From JAJZMA01 sp021850405 (lineage in GTDB: Bacteria > Chloroflexota > Dormibacteria > Aeolococcales > Aeolococcaceae): a stretch of DNA of 59,481 nt. Shown here in pieces: positions 33,806 to 42,711 of this stretch. Under the pieces are notes generated by a model. That model worked only from the letters and a program-made list of their open reading frames with translations, was not told the origin of the DNA and searched no databases. A program made the translations under genes and the position numbers. Numbering within the stretch: position 1 is the first letter of the stretch; each line of letters starts with the position of its first letter. The DNA is taken from contig DAHXLU010000033.1 in NCBI GenBank assembly GCA_027365835.1, positions 1 through 59,481 of the forward strand, given 5' to 3'.

Positions 33806-34524
33806 TCGCCAATCTCGACCAGCGACTGACTGAGGCGATTCAGTCGTTCTGGGACGCTCGGGCTCGGCAACAACAGAAGCAGGCTGAGGGCGGGCGAATT
33901 GATGCTGGGACTCGAGGAGCCGTCACTGGCGGAACCCAGATGGGAGCGCTGGAGACCCTTCTTACTGATGTTCTGGTCGATACCGGACTCGATCCCTCGC
34001 GCATTCACGCTCGGACCGCGTTGGAGCTTCCTGGCTACTATCGGCCTCAGAAGAAGTGGGACTTGCTCGTGGTAGTAGAGGGTCAGCTACTTGCGGCTAT
34101 TGAGTTCAGGTCGCACGTGGGGCCAAGCTTTGGCAACAACTTTAACAACCGAACCGAGGATGCTATCGGAGACGCTGAGGATATCTGGACAGCTTATCGG
34201 GAGGGGAGGTTTGGGACGCACGTCGCTCCGTTCCTCGGGTACTTCATTCTCCTGGAAGACTGCCCAAAGGTTGACTCGCCCGTTCGCAATCCGGAGCCAT
34301 ACTTCAGTATTGATTCCATCTTCAACGGAGCGTCCTACGCCAAGCGCTATGAGGTCCTGTGTGACCGTCTGGTATTGGAGCGCAAGTACAACGTCGCCTG
34401 CCTCGCGCTAGCAACCAACGAGTCGCCGAGCACGGTGACGTTTCCGTCCGAGACCCTCGCCTTCCGGCAGTCCGCGGCTGCTGCTGAGGCGCACGCCCGG
34501 GCTTTTATTAATAGCCGGGCTTAG
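33802..34524 (+). CDS. XhoI/PaeR7I-family restriction endonuclease, catalytic Lys changed
   Basis: 240-residue protein matching the XhoI/PaeR7I family, whose studied members cut CTCGAG. Characteristic segments are AGTRGAVTGGTQMGALE, ELPGYYRPQKKWDLLVV and HVGPSFGNNFNNRTEDA. The PD-(D/E)xK-type site is Asp87 (KKWDLLV) and Glu101-Phe-Arg103 (AAIEFRSH). Family members as I know them read EFKSQ, so the catalytic Lys is replaced by Arg (codon AGG). The protein is otherwise full length and unbroken. It may therefore be weakened or inactive, leaving a solitary methylase. It is translated with the methylase through a GTGA overlap. Confidence 0.92.
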   Translation: MIANLDQRLTEAIQSFWDARARQQQKQAEGGRIDAGTRGAVTGGTQMGALETLLTDVLVDTGLDPSRIHARTALELPGYYRPQKKWDLLVVVEGQLLAAIEFRSHVGPSFGNNFNNRTEDAIGDAEDIWTAYREGRFGTHVAPFLGYFILLEDCPKVDSPVRNPEPYFSIDSIFNGASYAKRYEVLCDRLVLERKYNVACLALATNESPSTVTFPSETLAFRQSAAAAEAHARAFINSRA

Positions 34525-34797
34525 GGGGTGCAGGATGGCAGATCCAGAAAACTCCCAAGGGCTTTCAGTGCAACCTCTGACACTATGCCTGCCGCCGTCA
34601 CGGACTGTCCGGGGCCAAGATGGAAGATGGCGCTGCTCACGACTTTAACAAGAAATCACGATTCTTCACGGGCACGACGCGCTTGGGATGAAAGTCCCTC
34701 GTGAAGGGGGCATGTGGGGAGTAATTCTTGGTCACCTCATTGTCAGCCCCGGTTTGTGGCCGGGCCCCGCAAGCATATGAGATGTGGAGAAGCAGTC
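34525..34797. other. Non-coding stretch after the restriction-modification pair
   Basis: No gene is visible in these 273 bases. A segment near 34,688-34,714 (GGATGAAAGTCCCTCGTGAA) can pair with CTTCACGGG just before it and vaguely recalls RNA segments that precede group II intron reverse transcriptases. No reverse transcriptase or intron 3' end is present, so at most it is a fragment. I find no copy of the tRNA-Gly 3' end that would mark an island boundary. Confidence 0.35.
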
Positions 34798-35466
34798 ATG
34801 GATTATGGGATGTCAACAAGGCTTGAGGCAGGAAATGCATCCAGCAGCATGCAGCCCCGCTGCACCTGGGCTCAGTCTGCCCCCGATTATCTCGCCTACC
34901 ACGATGAGGAGTGGGGAAGACCGGTCAGCGAGGACCGGCAAGTGTTCGAGCGGCTCTGCCTCGAAGGATTCCAGAGTGGTCTTTCCTGGATCACAATCCT
35001 GCGCAAGCGGGCCGCCTTCAGGCGGGCGTTCTGCGATTTCGACCCCTCGGCTGTGGCCAGTCTGGAGGAGGCGGAGATTGCGACCCTGGTTTCGGACAGC
35101 AGCATCATCCGCCACCGGGGCAAGATCCTGGCCACAATCTGCAATGCCCGCGCTACCCTGCGCCTGCAGTCTTCGGGCAGGACCCTGGCCGGGCTGTGCT
35201 GGAGTTATGAGCCCCCGCCCGCTCCCGCGCCCACCATGGGCTCGCAAATTCCCGCATCAACGTCAGGGTCGGCCGCGCTGGCCAGGGAGCTTAAGGCTCT
35301 GGGCTTTATCTTTGTGGGGCCAGTTACCGCCTACTCCCTCATGCAGTCCCTGGGAGTCGTGGACGACCATCTGGCGGACTGCTCGATCCGCCCCCTGGTG
35401 GAGGTGCAGAGAGGAAAGTTCGTGCGCCCAAAAAGCCCTCAACTGGTAGCGCGCCCGGAATCTTGA
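34798..35466 (+). CDS. tag: DNA-3-methyladenine glycosylase I
   Basis: 222-residue Tag-type HhH-fold glycosylase that removes 3-methyladenine from alkylated DNA. Motifs: RCTWAQ (zinc Cys), YLAYHDEEWGRPVSEDR, FERLCLEGFQSGLSWITIL, KRAAFRRAFCDFD, and the late zinc ligands in VVDDHLADCSIRP. ATG 34798 is used, with GGAG about eight bases upstream; the frame is open back to 34714. Compared with typical Tag proteins it has a longer Pro-rich insert (PPPAPAPTMGSQIPAS). It follows the restriction-modification pair but looks like a core gene. Confidence 0.93.
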   Translation: MDYGMSTRLEAGNASSSMQPRCTWAQSAPDYLAYHDEEWGRPVSEDRQVFERLCLEGFQSGLSWITILRKRAAFRRAFCDFDPSAVASLEEAEIATLVSDSSIIRHRGKILATICNARATLRLQSSGRTLAGLCWSYEPPPAPAPTMGSQIPASTSGSAALARELKALGFIFVGPVTAYSLMQSLGVVDDHLADCSIRPLVEVQRGKFVRPKSPQLVARPES

Positions 35467-35638
35467 GCGGCGCGCTAACGGATCCGGCTGATTTTTGCTC
35501 CAGCAGTGCTATTGACACTTGTTAGGATGGAGCGTGTCCCGGATGAACGGGTGTGGCCGGGCTTGGTTGTGACGCCGGGCTGGGGAGCCACCAGCAGCGT
35601 AAAGAGTACCCTGTCGGTGCGTCAATGAGGAGAGAGCA

Positions 35639-36982
35639 ATGAATCAGGAATCCATCGGCGATCTGGACGACAGCACCCACAGGGAGAGGGCGCTTTCTGT
35701 CCTGCACCGCAACGTTGCGCCTGCTGGGTTTGTCGCCAGCTCAGCACTCCCACATTACTCAACTGTGTGGGCAAGAGACATGGCATTTTCTGCAATGGGT
35801 GCAAATGTGTCCGGGGACACTGAACTGCTTTCTGCTGTGGGCCGGAGCCTTATAACACTGGCTGAGCACCAGGCACCTGCTGGCCAGATCCCAAATGATT
35901 ACTGGCCCGGTCGGGGTTACTGGGACTTTCACGAGTCCGGCTCAACCGATGCCACCTGCCTTTTCATTGTTGCCGCCGGCGACCATCTTGCTCTTCATTC
36001 CGGGGGAAAACTGCAGCAGCGGCTTTTAGCGCCGCTTCGGCTTGCCTACAGCTGGCTCTGCTGTCAGGATGCCAACCAGTTCACCCTGCTGGATCTTCCC
36101 CTGGGTGGAGACTGGATGGACTCAACCTTTCAGAGGGGTGGGAAAAGCCTTTATCTGAATGTCCTCTGGTATCGCGCACTCCGGCAGCTCGCAGTCGTCG
36201 ACACCGAGCGTGAGGACCAGTACAACCAGCATGCCAGCCTGCTTGCTGAGAAGATGAACTACTTTCTGTGGCCAGGGGGAGAGGAACCATATGCAAGGAT
36301 GCTCTCCGGGATCAGCTATCCGGCTGGCAGTGAGTTGGAATACCCCCATCCTGTGGGGCCATCAGCATGGAGGGATGCAGCGCGCAAGGACAGGTGGTAC
36401 TACATATCACACGTTCTGGGCCAGCGGTTTGTAGACGAGTGCGACGTGCTTGGCAATGTTCTTGCAGTCCTGTATGGCGTAGCTGATCCTGCCCGGGCAC
36501 GGCTGATCATGGAGCAGCTGTACACCGAAATGCAGCGGTATCCATATCCATGCCCAACCTACACCAGAAGCTTTAGTCCTACTGACAATCCCTGGGGCAT
36601 GCTGTCAGTCCAGACCGAGCAGTTCCAGGGAGAGCGCTGGAGGAATCCTGCGGACTGCTACCACAACGGGGGTATCTGGCCCTTTATTGGCGGGCTGTAT
36701 GTGGCTGCCCTTTCCTTTGTGCAGATGCAGGAAGAGGCACGGCTCGAGCTATTGCGCCTGCGTGCCGCAAATGACCAGGGAGAGGGTGTGGTTACTCCTG
36801 AGGGCGAGGCTACCCTTGGCTTTAACGAGTGGTTACACGGACGAACTGGTGCTCCAGGCGGTGCAGCGGACCAGGCCTGGAGTGCTGGTACATATCTTCT
36901 GGCGGAAAGCAGCGTAACCCAGACCACTGCTGCTCTCGAGTGCCACTGCCATAGCGAGCCCGTCCGCGTGGGGACCGTCTAG
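35639..36982 (+). CDS. (alpha/alpha)6-toroid glycosidase, debranching/neutral-invertase-like
   Basis: 447-residue protein of the six-hairpin glycosidase type. It has TVWARDMAFSAMGA (catalytic-type Asp), GQIPNDYW, ESGSTDATCLFI, LLDLPLGGDWMD (second acidic site), and NPADCYHNGGIWPFIGGLYV near the end. These segments recall glycogen-debranching (amylo-1,6-glucosidase) C-domains and GH100 neutral invertases; I cannot choose between them. No signal peptide is seen, so it is likely cytoplasmic, acting on stored or imported sugars. The start has GAGGAGAGAGCA upstream. A TTGACA at 35512-35517 lies upstream but no good -10 follows. Confidence 0.8.
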   Translation: MNQESIGDLDDSTHRERALSVLHRNVAPAGFVASSALPHYSTVWARDMAFSAMGANVSGDTELLSAVGRSLITLAEHQAPAGQIPNDYWPGRGYWDFHESGSTDATCLFIVAAGDHLALHSGGKLQQRLLAPLRLAYSWLCCQDANQFTLLDLPLGGDWMDSTFQRGGKSLYLNVLWYRALRQLAVVDTEREDQYNQHASLLAEKMNYFLWPGGEEPYARMLSGISYPAGSELEYPHPVGPSAWRDAARKDRWYYISHVLGQRFVDECDVLGNVLAVLYGVADPARARLIMEQLYTEMQRYPYPCPTYTRSFSPTDNPWGMLSVQTEQFQGERWRNPADCYHNGGIWPFIGGLYVAALSFVQMQEEARLELLRLRAANDQGEGVVTPEGEATLGFNEWLHGRTGAPGGAADQAWSAGTYLLAESSVTQTTAALECHCHSEPVRVGTV

Positions 36983-37050
36983 CCTCTACTGCGCTGCTGT
37001 GCTACGGGAGGCGAACCAATAATACTGGTGCTACTCCCTTTGCCAGTTCC

Positions 37051-38019
37051 TTACCAGGCGTATGCTTCAGGAGCGGTTCCTGCTGGTGGAAAGATTTCCT
37101 CCAGCTGTGCAAGCTTGGAGTCCTCCAGCGTCAGTGACAGCGCGGTCAATGCATCTTTCAGCTGAGGCAGTGTCCTTGGGCCAACAATAGGTGCGGTCAC
37201 CCAGGGCTTGGCAAGCAACCAGGCGAGAGCAACCCGCCCTGGCGGCTCCCCAAATGCCTGGCACAGCTGTTCATACCGGTCAAGCTCAGCCTTGTGCTTT
37301 GCCAGAAGCTCCTGTGCCGAAGGAGAGCTTCTCCGTGCATCCGCTCCGGGAGCCTGTGTTCCGCCGAGCAGTCCACCAGCCAGTGGACTCCAGGGAATAA
37401 GTCCCAGTCCGTACTCCATCAGGGCTGGAATCAGCTCCAGCTCGTTGCGGCGCTCCAGCAGGTTGTAAAGTGCCTGTTCCGAAACCAGCCCCAGCATGTG
37501 TCTCTGCCGCGCGGTCTCCTGGGCCTGGGCAACGTTCCAGCCAGCAAAGTTGCTGGAGCCTACATAAATCACTTTGCCTTGCTGGTGCAGTACGTCAAAT
37601 GCCTCCCAGATCTCTTCCCAGGGCGTTTGCCTGTCGATATGGTGCATCTGGTACAGATCGATGTGGTCGGTATTAAGGCGCGCCAGAGACTGGTCACACG
37701 CGCTGCGGATGGCAAGTGCGGAGAGCCGCCCGTGGTTGGGCCATCCGTCCACATCACCATACACCTTGGTTGCAAGAACAACCTTGTCCCGCCTTGAGGG
37801 ATCCTCTGCAAGCCATCGTCCTATGATGGACTCGGTTGTTCCAAAGCCATTGGCTCTGCCGTAGACGTTGGCAGTGTCAAAAAAGTTGATTCCCTCCTCA
37901 AGGGCACTGTTCATGATCTCCCGGGAATCAGCTTCTGTTGTCCTGGTTCCAAAGTTCATGGTTCCAAGGCAGAGCCGGCTAACTCTGAGCCCGCTGCGGC
38001 CTAATTGCGTGTAATGCAT
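37051..38019 (-). CDS. Aldo/keto reductase
   Basis: 322-residue NAD(P)H-dependent oxidoreductase of the AKR superfamily (YghZ/Tas-like). The start is MHYTQLGRSGLRVSRLCLGTM. The catalytic tetrad is visible: Asp and Tyr in FFDTANVYG, Lys in VVLATKVYG and His in YQMHHID. The C-terminal cofactor loop is WVTAPIVGPRTLPQL. ATG 38019 is preferred, with GGGAG upstream; the frame runs on to 38076. Substrate unknown. It is convergent with the glycosidase. Confidence 0.93.
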   Translation of the reverse strand: MHYTQLGRSGLRVSRLCLGTMNFGTRTTEADSREIMNSALEEGINFFDTANVYGRANGFGTTESIIGRWLAEDPSRRDKVVLATKVYGDVDGWPNHGRLSALAIRSACDQSLARLNTDHIDLYQMHHIDRQTPWEEIWEAFDVLHQQGKVIYVGSSNFAGWNVAQAQETARQRHMLGLVSEQALYNLLERRNELELIPALMEYGLGLIPWSPLAGGLLGGTQAPGADARRSSPSAQELLAKHKAELDRYEQLCQAFGEPPGRVALAWLLAKPWVTAPIVGPRTLPQLKDALTALSLTLEDSKLAQLEEIFPPAGTAPEAYAW

Positions 38020-38171
38020 GGTCTTTTTCTCCCTTCCTGGTAGATGCGTCCCTGTCCTGAGCGCATGGGGCGACACTTGGTCTGTCTTGTGATGGAGTTA
38101 ATTTCTGAACCGCACGCTGGTTGTCATGGGGATCGCCAGCCTGTATTGCACGGAAGAATCGGACCTGTCCT

Positions 38172-38633
38172 TCATGCCGGGGTCCCTGTTGTGGTGGTAC
38201 TGCCAGCGCCCGGGCTGTTTGCCTGCAGGCTGAACTTTTCCAGTGCAGCCTTTTCCAGTGCATCGAGCTGCCGCTTTACCTGTTGTTCATAGTCGAATGC
38301 AACCATTACCAGCTGTACTGTGGCTACATGTGTTTCATTGTGGTGCAGTGTGTGGCGGATGGAGAATGAGCTGCTCCCTATTGCTGCTACAGCAGTTGCA
38401 ATGCGTACTTTCCACTCTGGCGGCATGACGGCGTGCAGAAAGTCAATCTCTGCATGCGCCATGATAAATGCCACCGCTCCGATACCAGTGCCTTTGAATA
38501 CAGGCAGACTGATCCAGTCACGGCGCGCATCCTCAGTTAGTGTCAGGAATCTGGCGTTATTGACGTGACGCATTGCATCAAGGTCAGAGAAGCGCAGCGC
38601 CACCTCTGAGCTAAAGCCCGTAAAGATTTCCAT
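38172..38633 (-). CDS. Hotdog-fold acyl-CoA thioesterase (4HBT family)
   Basis: 153-residue single hotdog domain. RFSDLDAMRHVNNARFLTLTEDAR is the 4-hydroxybenzoyl-CoA thioesterase/YbgC-type signature, with the active Asp in SDLDAMRHVNN. The segment AHAEIDFLHAVMPPEWKVRI is the central strand-turn. The C-terminal 20 residues are Ser/Thr/Gly-rich and disordered. Substrate probably a short or medium acyl-CoA. Divergent from the metallo-hydrolase at 38692. Confidence 0.88.
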   Translation of the reverse strand: MEIFTGFSSEVALRFSDLDAMRHVNNARFLTLTEDARRDWISLPVFKGTGIGAVAFIMAHAEIDFLHAVMPPEWKVRIATAVAAIGSSSFSIRHTLHHNETHVATVQLVMVAFDYEQQVKRQLDALEKAALEKFSLQANSPGAGSTTTTGTPA

Positions 38634-38691
38634 TGAAGTATCTTACCAAGGTAGGCATTTTTCATAACTGGCGCAATTGGAGGAGATTGGG

Positions 38692-39771
38692 ATGGGGCAG
38701 GGTGAGCGTAGCCCCAGCAGTGGCGTTGAGGTGACTGTCACCGGCAAGGAGCAGCTGGAATGCTGGCTTGCTGGTTCCAGGCCCCCGGTGGAGGAGGTTC
38801 GCCCTGGGCTGTGGTCTGTCCCCGTGCCGATCCCGGACAATCCGTTGCGTTACGTGCTTTCCTACTTCCTGGAGTCTGACCGTGGTATCGCGGTTGTGGA
38901 CCCAGGCTGGAATACACCGGCGTCATGGGATGCGCTCCTGGCAGGGTTTGACGCATGTGGTGCCTCTGTCAGTGATACCAGTGCAATAATCGTCACCCAT
39001 ATCCATCCCGACCACTATGGTCTGGCAGGTCGCCTGCGGCAGGCCTCAGGTGCGCCGGTGGCGCTTCATCCGGCCGACGCAGCCCAGATTCCCGCACGGT
39101 ACGGGGAGCGCCAGGGGGAGATTCTTGTCGACATGAATGCACTGCTTGTCAGGGCTGGTGTCCCGAGCGGGCAGGTAGCTCCACTCACCGAGAGCTCGCT
39201 GGGTATCAGGGAGTTTGTCGAGCTGGTGGAGCCAGATATTCTGCTGGGCGACGGGGACATGGCTCCTGCTGGCAAGGGCTGGCAACTGAGGGCGATCTGG
39301 ACACCGGGCCATTCCCCGGGGCATCTGTCGTTTTACGAAGAGCGGCTAAACGTGCTTCTATCCGGTGACCATGTACTGCCGCGGATCACCCCCAACGTCT
39401 CGCTCCACGTGGAGAGCGGAGAGAATCCACTGGCTGATTACCTGGCCTCGCTGGACAAGGTTGAACAGCTTGTGGTCAACGAGGTCCTGCCTGCCCATGA
39501 GTGGCGCTTTAGCCCGCTGTCGGCGCGGGTATCAGAGCTGCGGCAACACCATGAGAGCAGACTGGCAGAGCTCCTGGCAGTGCTGCGGGCGAAGCCACTC
39601 ACGGTCTGGGAAGTGACCCAGGCGCTGACCTGGGCGCTTCCTTTTTCAGCGTTTTCAGACTTTATGAAGCGGGCAGCCGTAGGAGAATCGCTCGCCCATC
39701 TTGTGTTTCTTGAAAAACAGGGACGGGTGCAGCGACAGTCAGCGATTCCAGAGGTCTGGTCGTTGCCCTAG
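38692..39771 (+). CDS. Metallo-beta-lactamase-fold hydrolase
   Basis: 359-residue MBL-fold protein. The zinc motif is VTHIHPDHYGLAG, with further ligands in TPGHSPGHLSFY, LLSGDHVLPRI and LPAHEWRF. A winged-helix-like C-terminal part (VWEVTQALTWALPF) is present, as in the LACTB2/RNase Z-like subgroup that is often annotated as a broad hydrolase. ATG 38692 is chosen because GGAGGAG lies six bases upstream; TTG 38677 is in frame. Substrate unknown. Confidence 0.88.
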   Translation: MGQGERSPSSGVEVTVTGKEQLECWLAGSRPPVEEVRPGLWSVPVPIPDNPLRYVLSYFLESDRGIAVVDPGWNTPASWDALLAGFDACGASVSDTSAIIVTHIHPDHYGLAGRLRQASGAPVALHPADAAQIPARYGERQGEILVDMNALLVRAGVPSGQVAPLTESSLGIREFVELVEPDILLGDGDMAPAGKGWQLRAIWTPGHSPGHLSFYEERLNVLLSGDHVLPRITPNVSLHVESGENPLADYLASLDKVEQLVVNEVLPAHEWRFSPLSARVSELRQHHESRLAELLAVLRAKPLTVWEVTQALTWALPFSAFSDFMKRAAVGESLAHLVFLEKQGRVQRQSAIPEVWSLP

Positions 39772-39783
39772 GGTCAGGCTGCT

Positions 39784-42507
39784 CTATCCATTGGGAACAG
39801 TTGTTGCCGCAGAAGCTGTTTTATGGAGCTCATCCGGGTGCGGGCCGGTCCCATCCAGTCCTCGCTCCTGGCGATCCATTTCCTCCGCCAGCACCTTCCT
39901 GTCCATGCTCCCCTGCGCCACCAGGGAATGCAGCACGCTAAGCACGATGCTCCCCGTGTCGGTACCAAAATAGTGCCGGAGCGCCTCCCTGGTGTCACTT
40001 CGGCCATACCCATCTGTGCCCAGAGGGTAGAAAGGACGCTGGATAAAGCGGGCGATCTGGTCCGGGACTGCTTTCATGTAGTCGGTAACGGCTGTCACTG
40101 GTCCGTCGTATCCCGAGAGCGCCATGGTCAGCCTGTTTTCTCTCCCATCCTCCTCCGGGTGGGTCCGGTTCCATTCCTCCGCAGCCAGCGCATCCCGGCG
40201 CAACTCCAGATAGCTTGTGACGCTCCAGACATTGGCGGCAACCTTCCATCTGCTTTGCAGCTGCTCCTGCGCCGCAAGTGCTGATAGCATCGTCGGGCCG
40301 CTGGCAAAGATCTGGGCATGGGGCCCGGTCGCTTCTGCTCTCCTGTACAGATAGATTCCGGACGTAATTTCATCTGCTGTGAGCCCGTCTGGCATAGGTG
40401 GCATGTGATAGTTCTCGTTGTAGATGGTGATGTAATAGAAAACATCCTCATCGTCTTTGTACATGCGCCTTATCCCGTCCTGGAGTATGGTTGCCAGCTC
40501 GTATGCAAACGCAGGGTCGTAGGTGCGGATATTGGGCAGTACCGAGAACAGCAGGTGGCTGTGTCCATCCTGATGCTGCAAGCCCTCTCCGTTGAGGGTG
40601 GTTCTTCCGGCCGTCCCGCCGAGCATAAATCCACGTGCCCGGGCATCACCGGCGGCCCAGACCAGGTCGCCAACCCTCTGATAGCCAAACATCGAGTAGT
40701 AGATGTAGAACGGTATTACAGCTGTGCGATGCGTTGAATAGGATGTTGCTGCGGCGGTAAAGCTGGCCATCGATCCCGCTTCGGTTATCCCCTCTTCAAG
40801 GATCTGGCCATCCCTGGCCTCCCGATAGGAGAGCAGCATCTTGGAGTCGACTGGGTCATACAGCTGTCCCTGGGGCGAGTAGATTTTTACCTCCTGAAAC
40901 AGGGCATCCATTCCGAAGGTTCGTGCTTCATCCGGGATTATGGGGACAACCAGCTTCCCCAGCCCAGGGTCGCGCATGAGCGCGCGCAGAATACCAGCAA
41001 ATGCAGTTGTCGTGGAGGCCTGCACCGCTCCACTGCCAGCGAAGAAATCCTTCAGAACTGGAGCCGGGGGTGGGTCGATATTGGGACGAACTGGCTTGCG
41101 CTCAGGAAGGGGCCCCCCAAGCTCGTTGCGACGAAAGTGCAGGTATTCCACTTCTTCCGAATTTTCTCCGGGGTGATAGTAGGGCGGATTTCCAGCTTCC
41201 AGCTGCTTGTCGGTAATGGGTAGCTCAAGCAGGTCGCGAAACGCTTTCAGTTCCGCCTCGCCCATCTTCTTGATCTGGTGGGTGGAATTGCGCCCTTCAA
41301 ATCCCGGTCCCAGTGTCCAGCCCTTGACTGTCTGGGCAAGGATCACAGTTGGTCGGCCCGAGTGCGCCGTGGCAGCACGGTAGGCGGCATACAGTTTCCT
41401 GTAGTCGTGCCCACCCCTGCGCAGCCGCACGAGGTCGTCGTCGCTCATCCCCTCAACCAGTTTCTTCAGTCTTGGATCCGGGCCAAAGAAATGTTCCCGG
41501 ATGTATGCCCCAGTTTCAGTGGCGTATTTCTGGAATTCTCCGTCGGGGGTGCGGTTCATCCGCTCAAGAAGCACGCCCTCGGTATCCCGGGCGAGAAGCG
41601 GGTCCCATTCCCGGCCCCAGATTACCTTTATTACGTTCCAGCCAGCACCCTTGAAGGCGGACTCGAGTTCCTGGATAATCTTGCCGTTTCCCCGGACAGG
41701 GCCATCCAGCCGCTGGAGATTGCAAGACACCACAAACACCAGATTGTCAAGTTGCTCGCGGGCAGCCAGTGACAATGCCGCAAGGGCTTCTGGCTCGTCA
41801 CATTCCCCATCTCCAAGAAATGCCCAGACACGGCTCCCTGATGTGTCTGCAATTCCCCGGTGTTCGAGGTACCTGTTAAAACGTGCCTGATAGATTGCAT
41901 TTAGGGGGCCAAGCCCCATTGATACGGTGGGGAACTCCCAGAATGTTGGCATAAGCCGCGGGTGGGGGTACGACGAGAGGCCCTTTCCAGTCACCTCACG
42001 CCGGAAGTGCTCCATCTGCTCTTCACCCAGCCTGCCCTCCAGAAAAGCCCGGGCGTAAATTCCAGGCGCTGCGTGCCCCTGGTAGAAAACCTGGTCACCG
42101 GATCCCTCCCGCTTTCCACGGAAGAAGTGGTTGAAGCCAACTTCATAGAGGGAGGCAGAGGCAGCGTAGGTCGAGATATGGCCCCCGATCCCATCGTAGT
42201 GCTTATTGGCCCGTGTCACCATGACCGCAGCATTCCACCGGATGATTCGCCGGATCCTGCGTTCCATCTCTTCGTCACCAGGGAAACGCGGTTCTTCCTC
42301 GGTGGGGATGGTGTTGATGTAGTCGGTAGACACGGTCGAGGGCATCCCCACGTTCAGGGAGTTGGCTCGCGAAAGCAGCTTTCCGAGGAGGTAGCGCGCG
42401 CGGGCCTGGCCATCTGCCCTTACTACGGCATCCAGCGACTCCATCCATTCATCGGTCTGGTCCGGGTCTATGTCAGGTAGTTGATCCAGGTATGCATCAA
42501 ACGGCAT
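39784..42507 (-). CDS. aceE: Pyruvate dehydrogenase E1, homodimeric AceE
   Basis: 907-residue homodimeric E1 of the pyruvate dehydrogenase complex, which decarboxylates pyruvate on thiamine diphosphate and passes the acetyl group to E2 lipoamide. The thiamine motif is GDGECDEPEALAAL...CNLQRLDGPV. Other family marks are GHISTYAASASLYEVGFNHF, QGHAAPGIYARAFLEG, SYSTHRTAVIPFYIYYSMFG and WSVTSYLELRRDAL. The length matches E. coli and actinobacterial AceE. E2 and E3 genes are not beside it. It is divergent from the CBS-citrate synthase gene, so acetyl-CoA production and use share one 204-base control region. Confidence 0.97.
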   Translation of the reverse strand: MPFDAYLDQLPDIDPDQTDEWMESLDAVVRADGQARARYLLGKLLSRANSLNVGMPSTVSTDYINTIPTEEEPRFPGDEEMERRIRRIIRWNAAVMVTRANKHYDGIGGHISTYAASASLYEVGFNHFFRGKREGSGDQVFYQGHAAPGIYARAFLEGRLGEEQMEHFRREVTGKGLSSYPHPRLMPTFWEFPTVSMGLGPLNAIYQARFNRYLEHRGIADTSGSRVWAFLGDGECDEPEALAALSLAAREQLDNLVFVVSCNLQRLDGPVRGNGKIIQELESAFKGAGWNVIKVIWGREWDPLLARDTEGVLLERMNRTPDGEFQKYATETGAYIREHFFGPDPRLKKLVEGMSDDDLVRLRRGGHDYRKLYAAYRAATAHSGRPTVILAQTVKGWTLGPGFEGRNSTHQIKKMGEAELKAFRDLLELPITDKQLEAGNPPYYHPGENSEEVEYLHFRRNELGGPLPERKPVRPNIDPPPAPVLKDFFAGSGAVQASTTTAFAGILRALMRDPGLGKLVVPIIPDEARTFGMDALFQEVKIYSPQGQLYDPVDSKMLLSYREARDGQILEEGITEAGSMASFTAAATSYSTHRTAVIPFYIYYSMFGYQRVGDLVWAAGDARARGFMLGGTAGRTTLNGEGLQHQDGHSHLLFSVLPNIRTYDPAFAYELATILQDGIRRMYKDDEDVFYYITIYNENYHMPPMPDGLTADEITSGIYLYRRAEATGPHAQIFASGPTMLSALAAQEQLQSRWKVAANVWSVTSYLELRRDALAAEEWNRTHPEEDGRENRLTMALSGYDGPVTAVTDYMKAVPDQIARFIQRPFYPLGTDGYGRSDTREALRHYFGTDTGSIVLSVLHSLVAQGSMDRKVLAEEMDRQERGLDGTGPHPDELHKTASAATTVPNG

Positions 42508-42711
42508 GGCGCTTCCTTGGACTGTACAGGTTGATGTTCTTGCTCCCTACAATAGCGCGTCGTTCGGAACCTTGCCCGCCCGGGGCTGCAGCCGTCCTGT
42601 GGCTGCTGTTCCGGCCGCCTGCGAGATGGTGCAGTCCCATTCCCTAGGAGAGTAATCTTTGGACTTATGAATACAGTCACCAGAGACACAGAGTCAACCA
42701 AGGAGAAAACG

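Noticed and set aside
31871..34800. Integrative element with attachment sites at tRNA-Gly
   Set aside because: No integrase gene and no second copy of the tRNA 3' end were found; only a restriction-modification pair is present.
35512..35550. Promoter from TTGACA at 35512
   Set aside because: No acceptable -10 element at 16-18 bases spacing.
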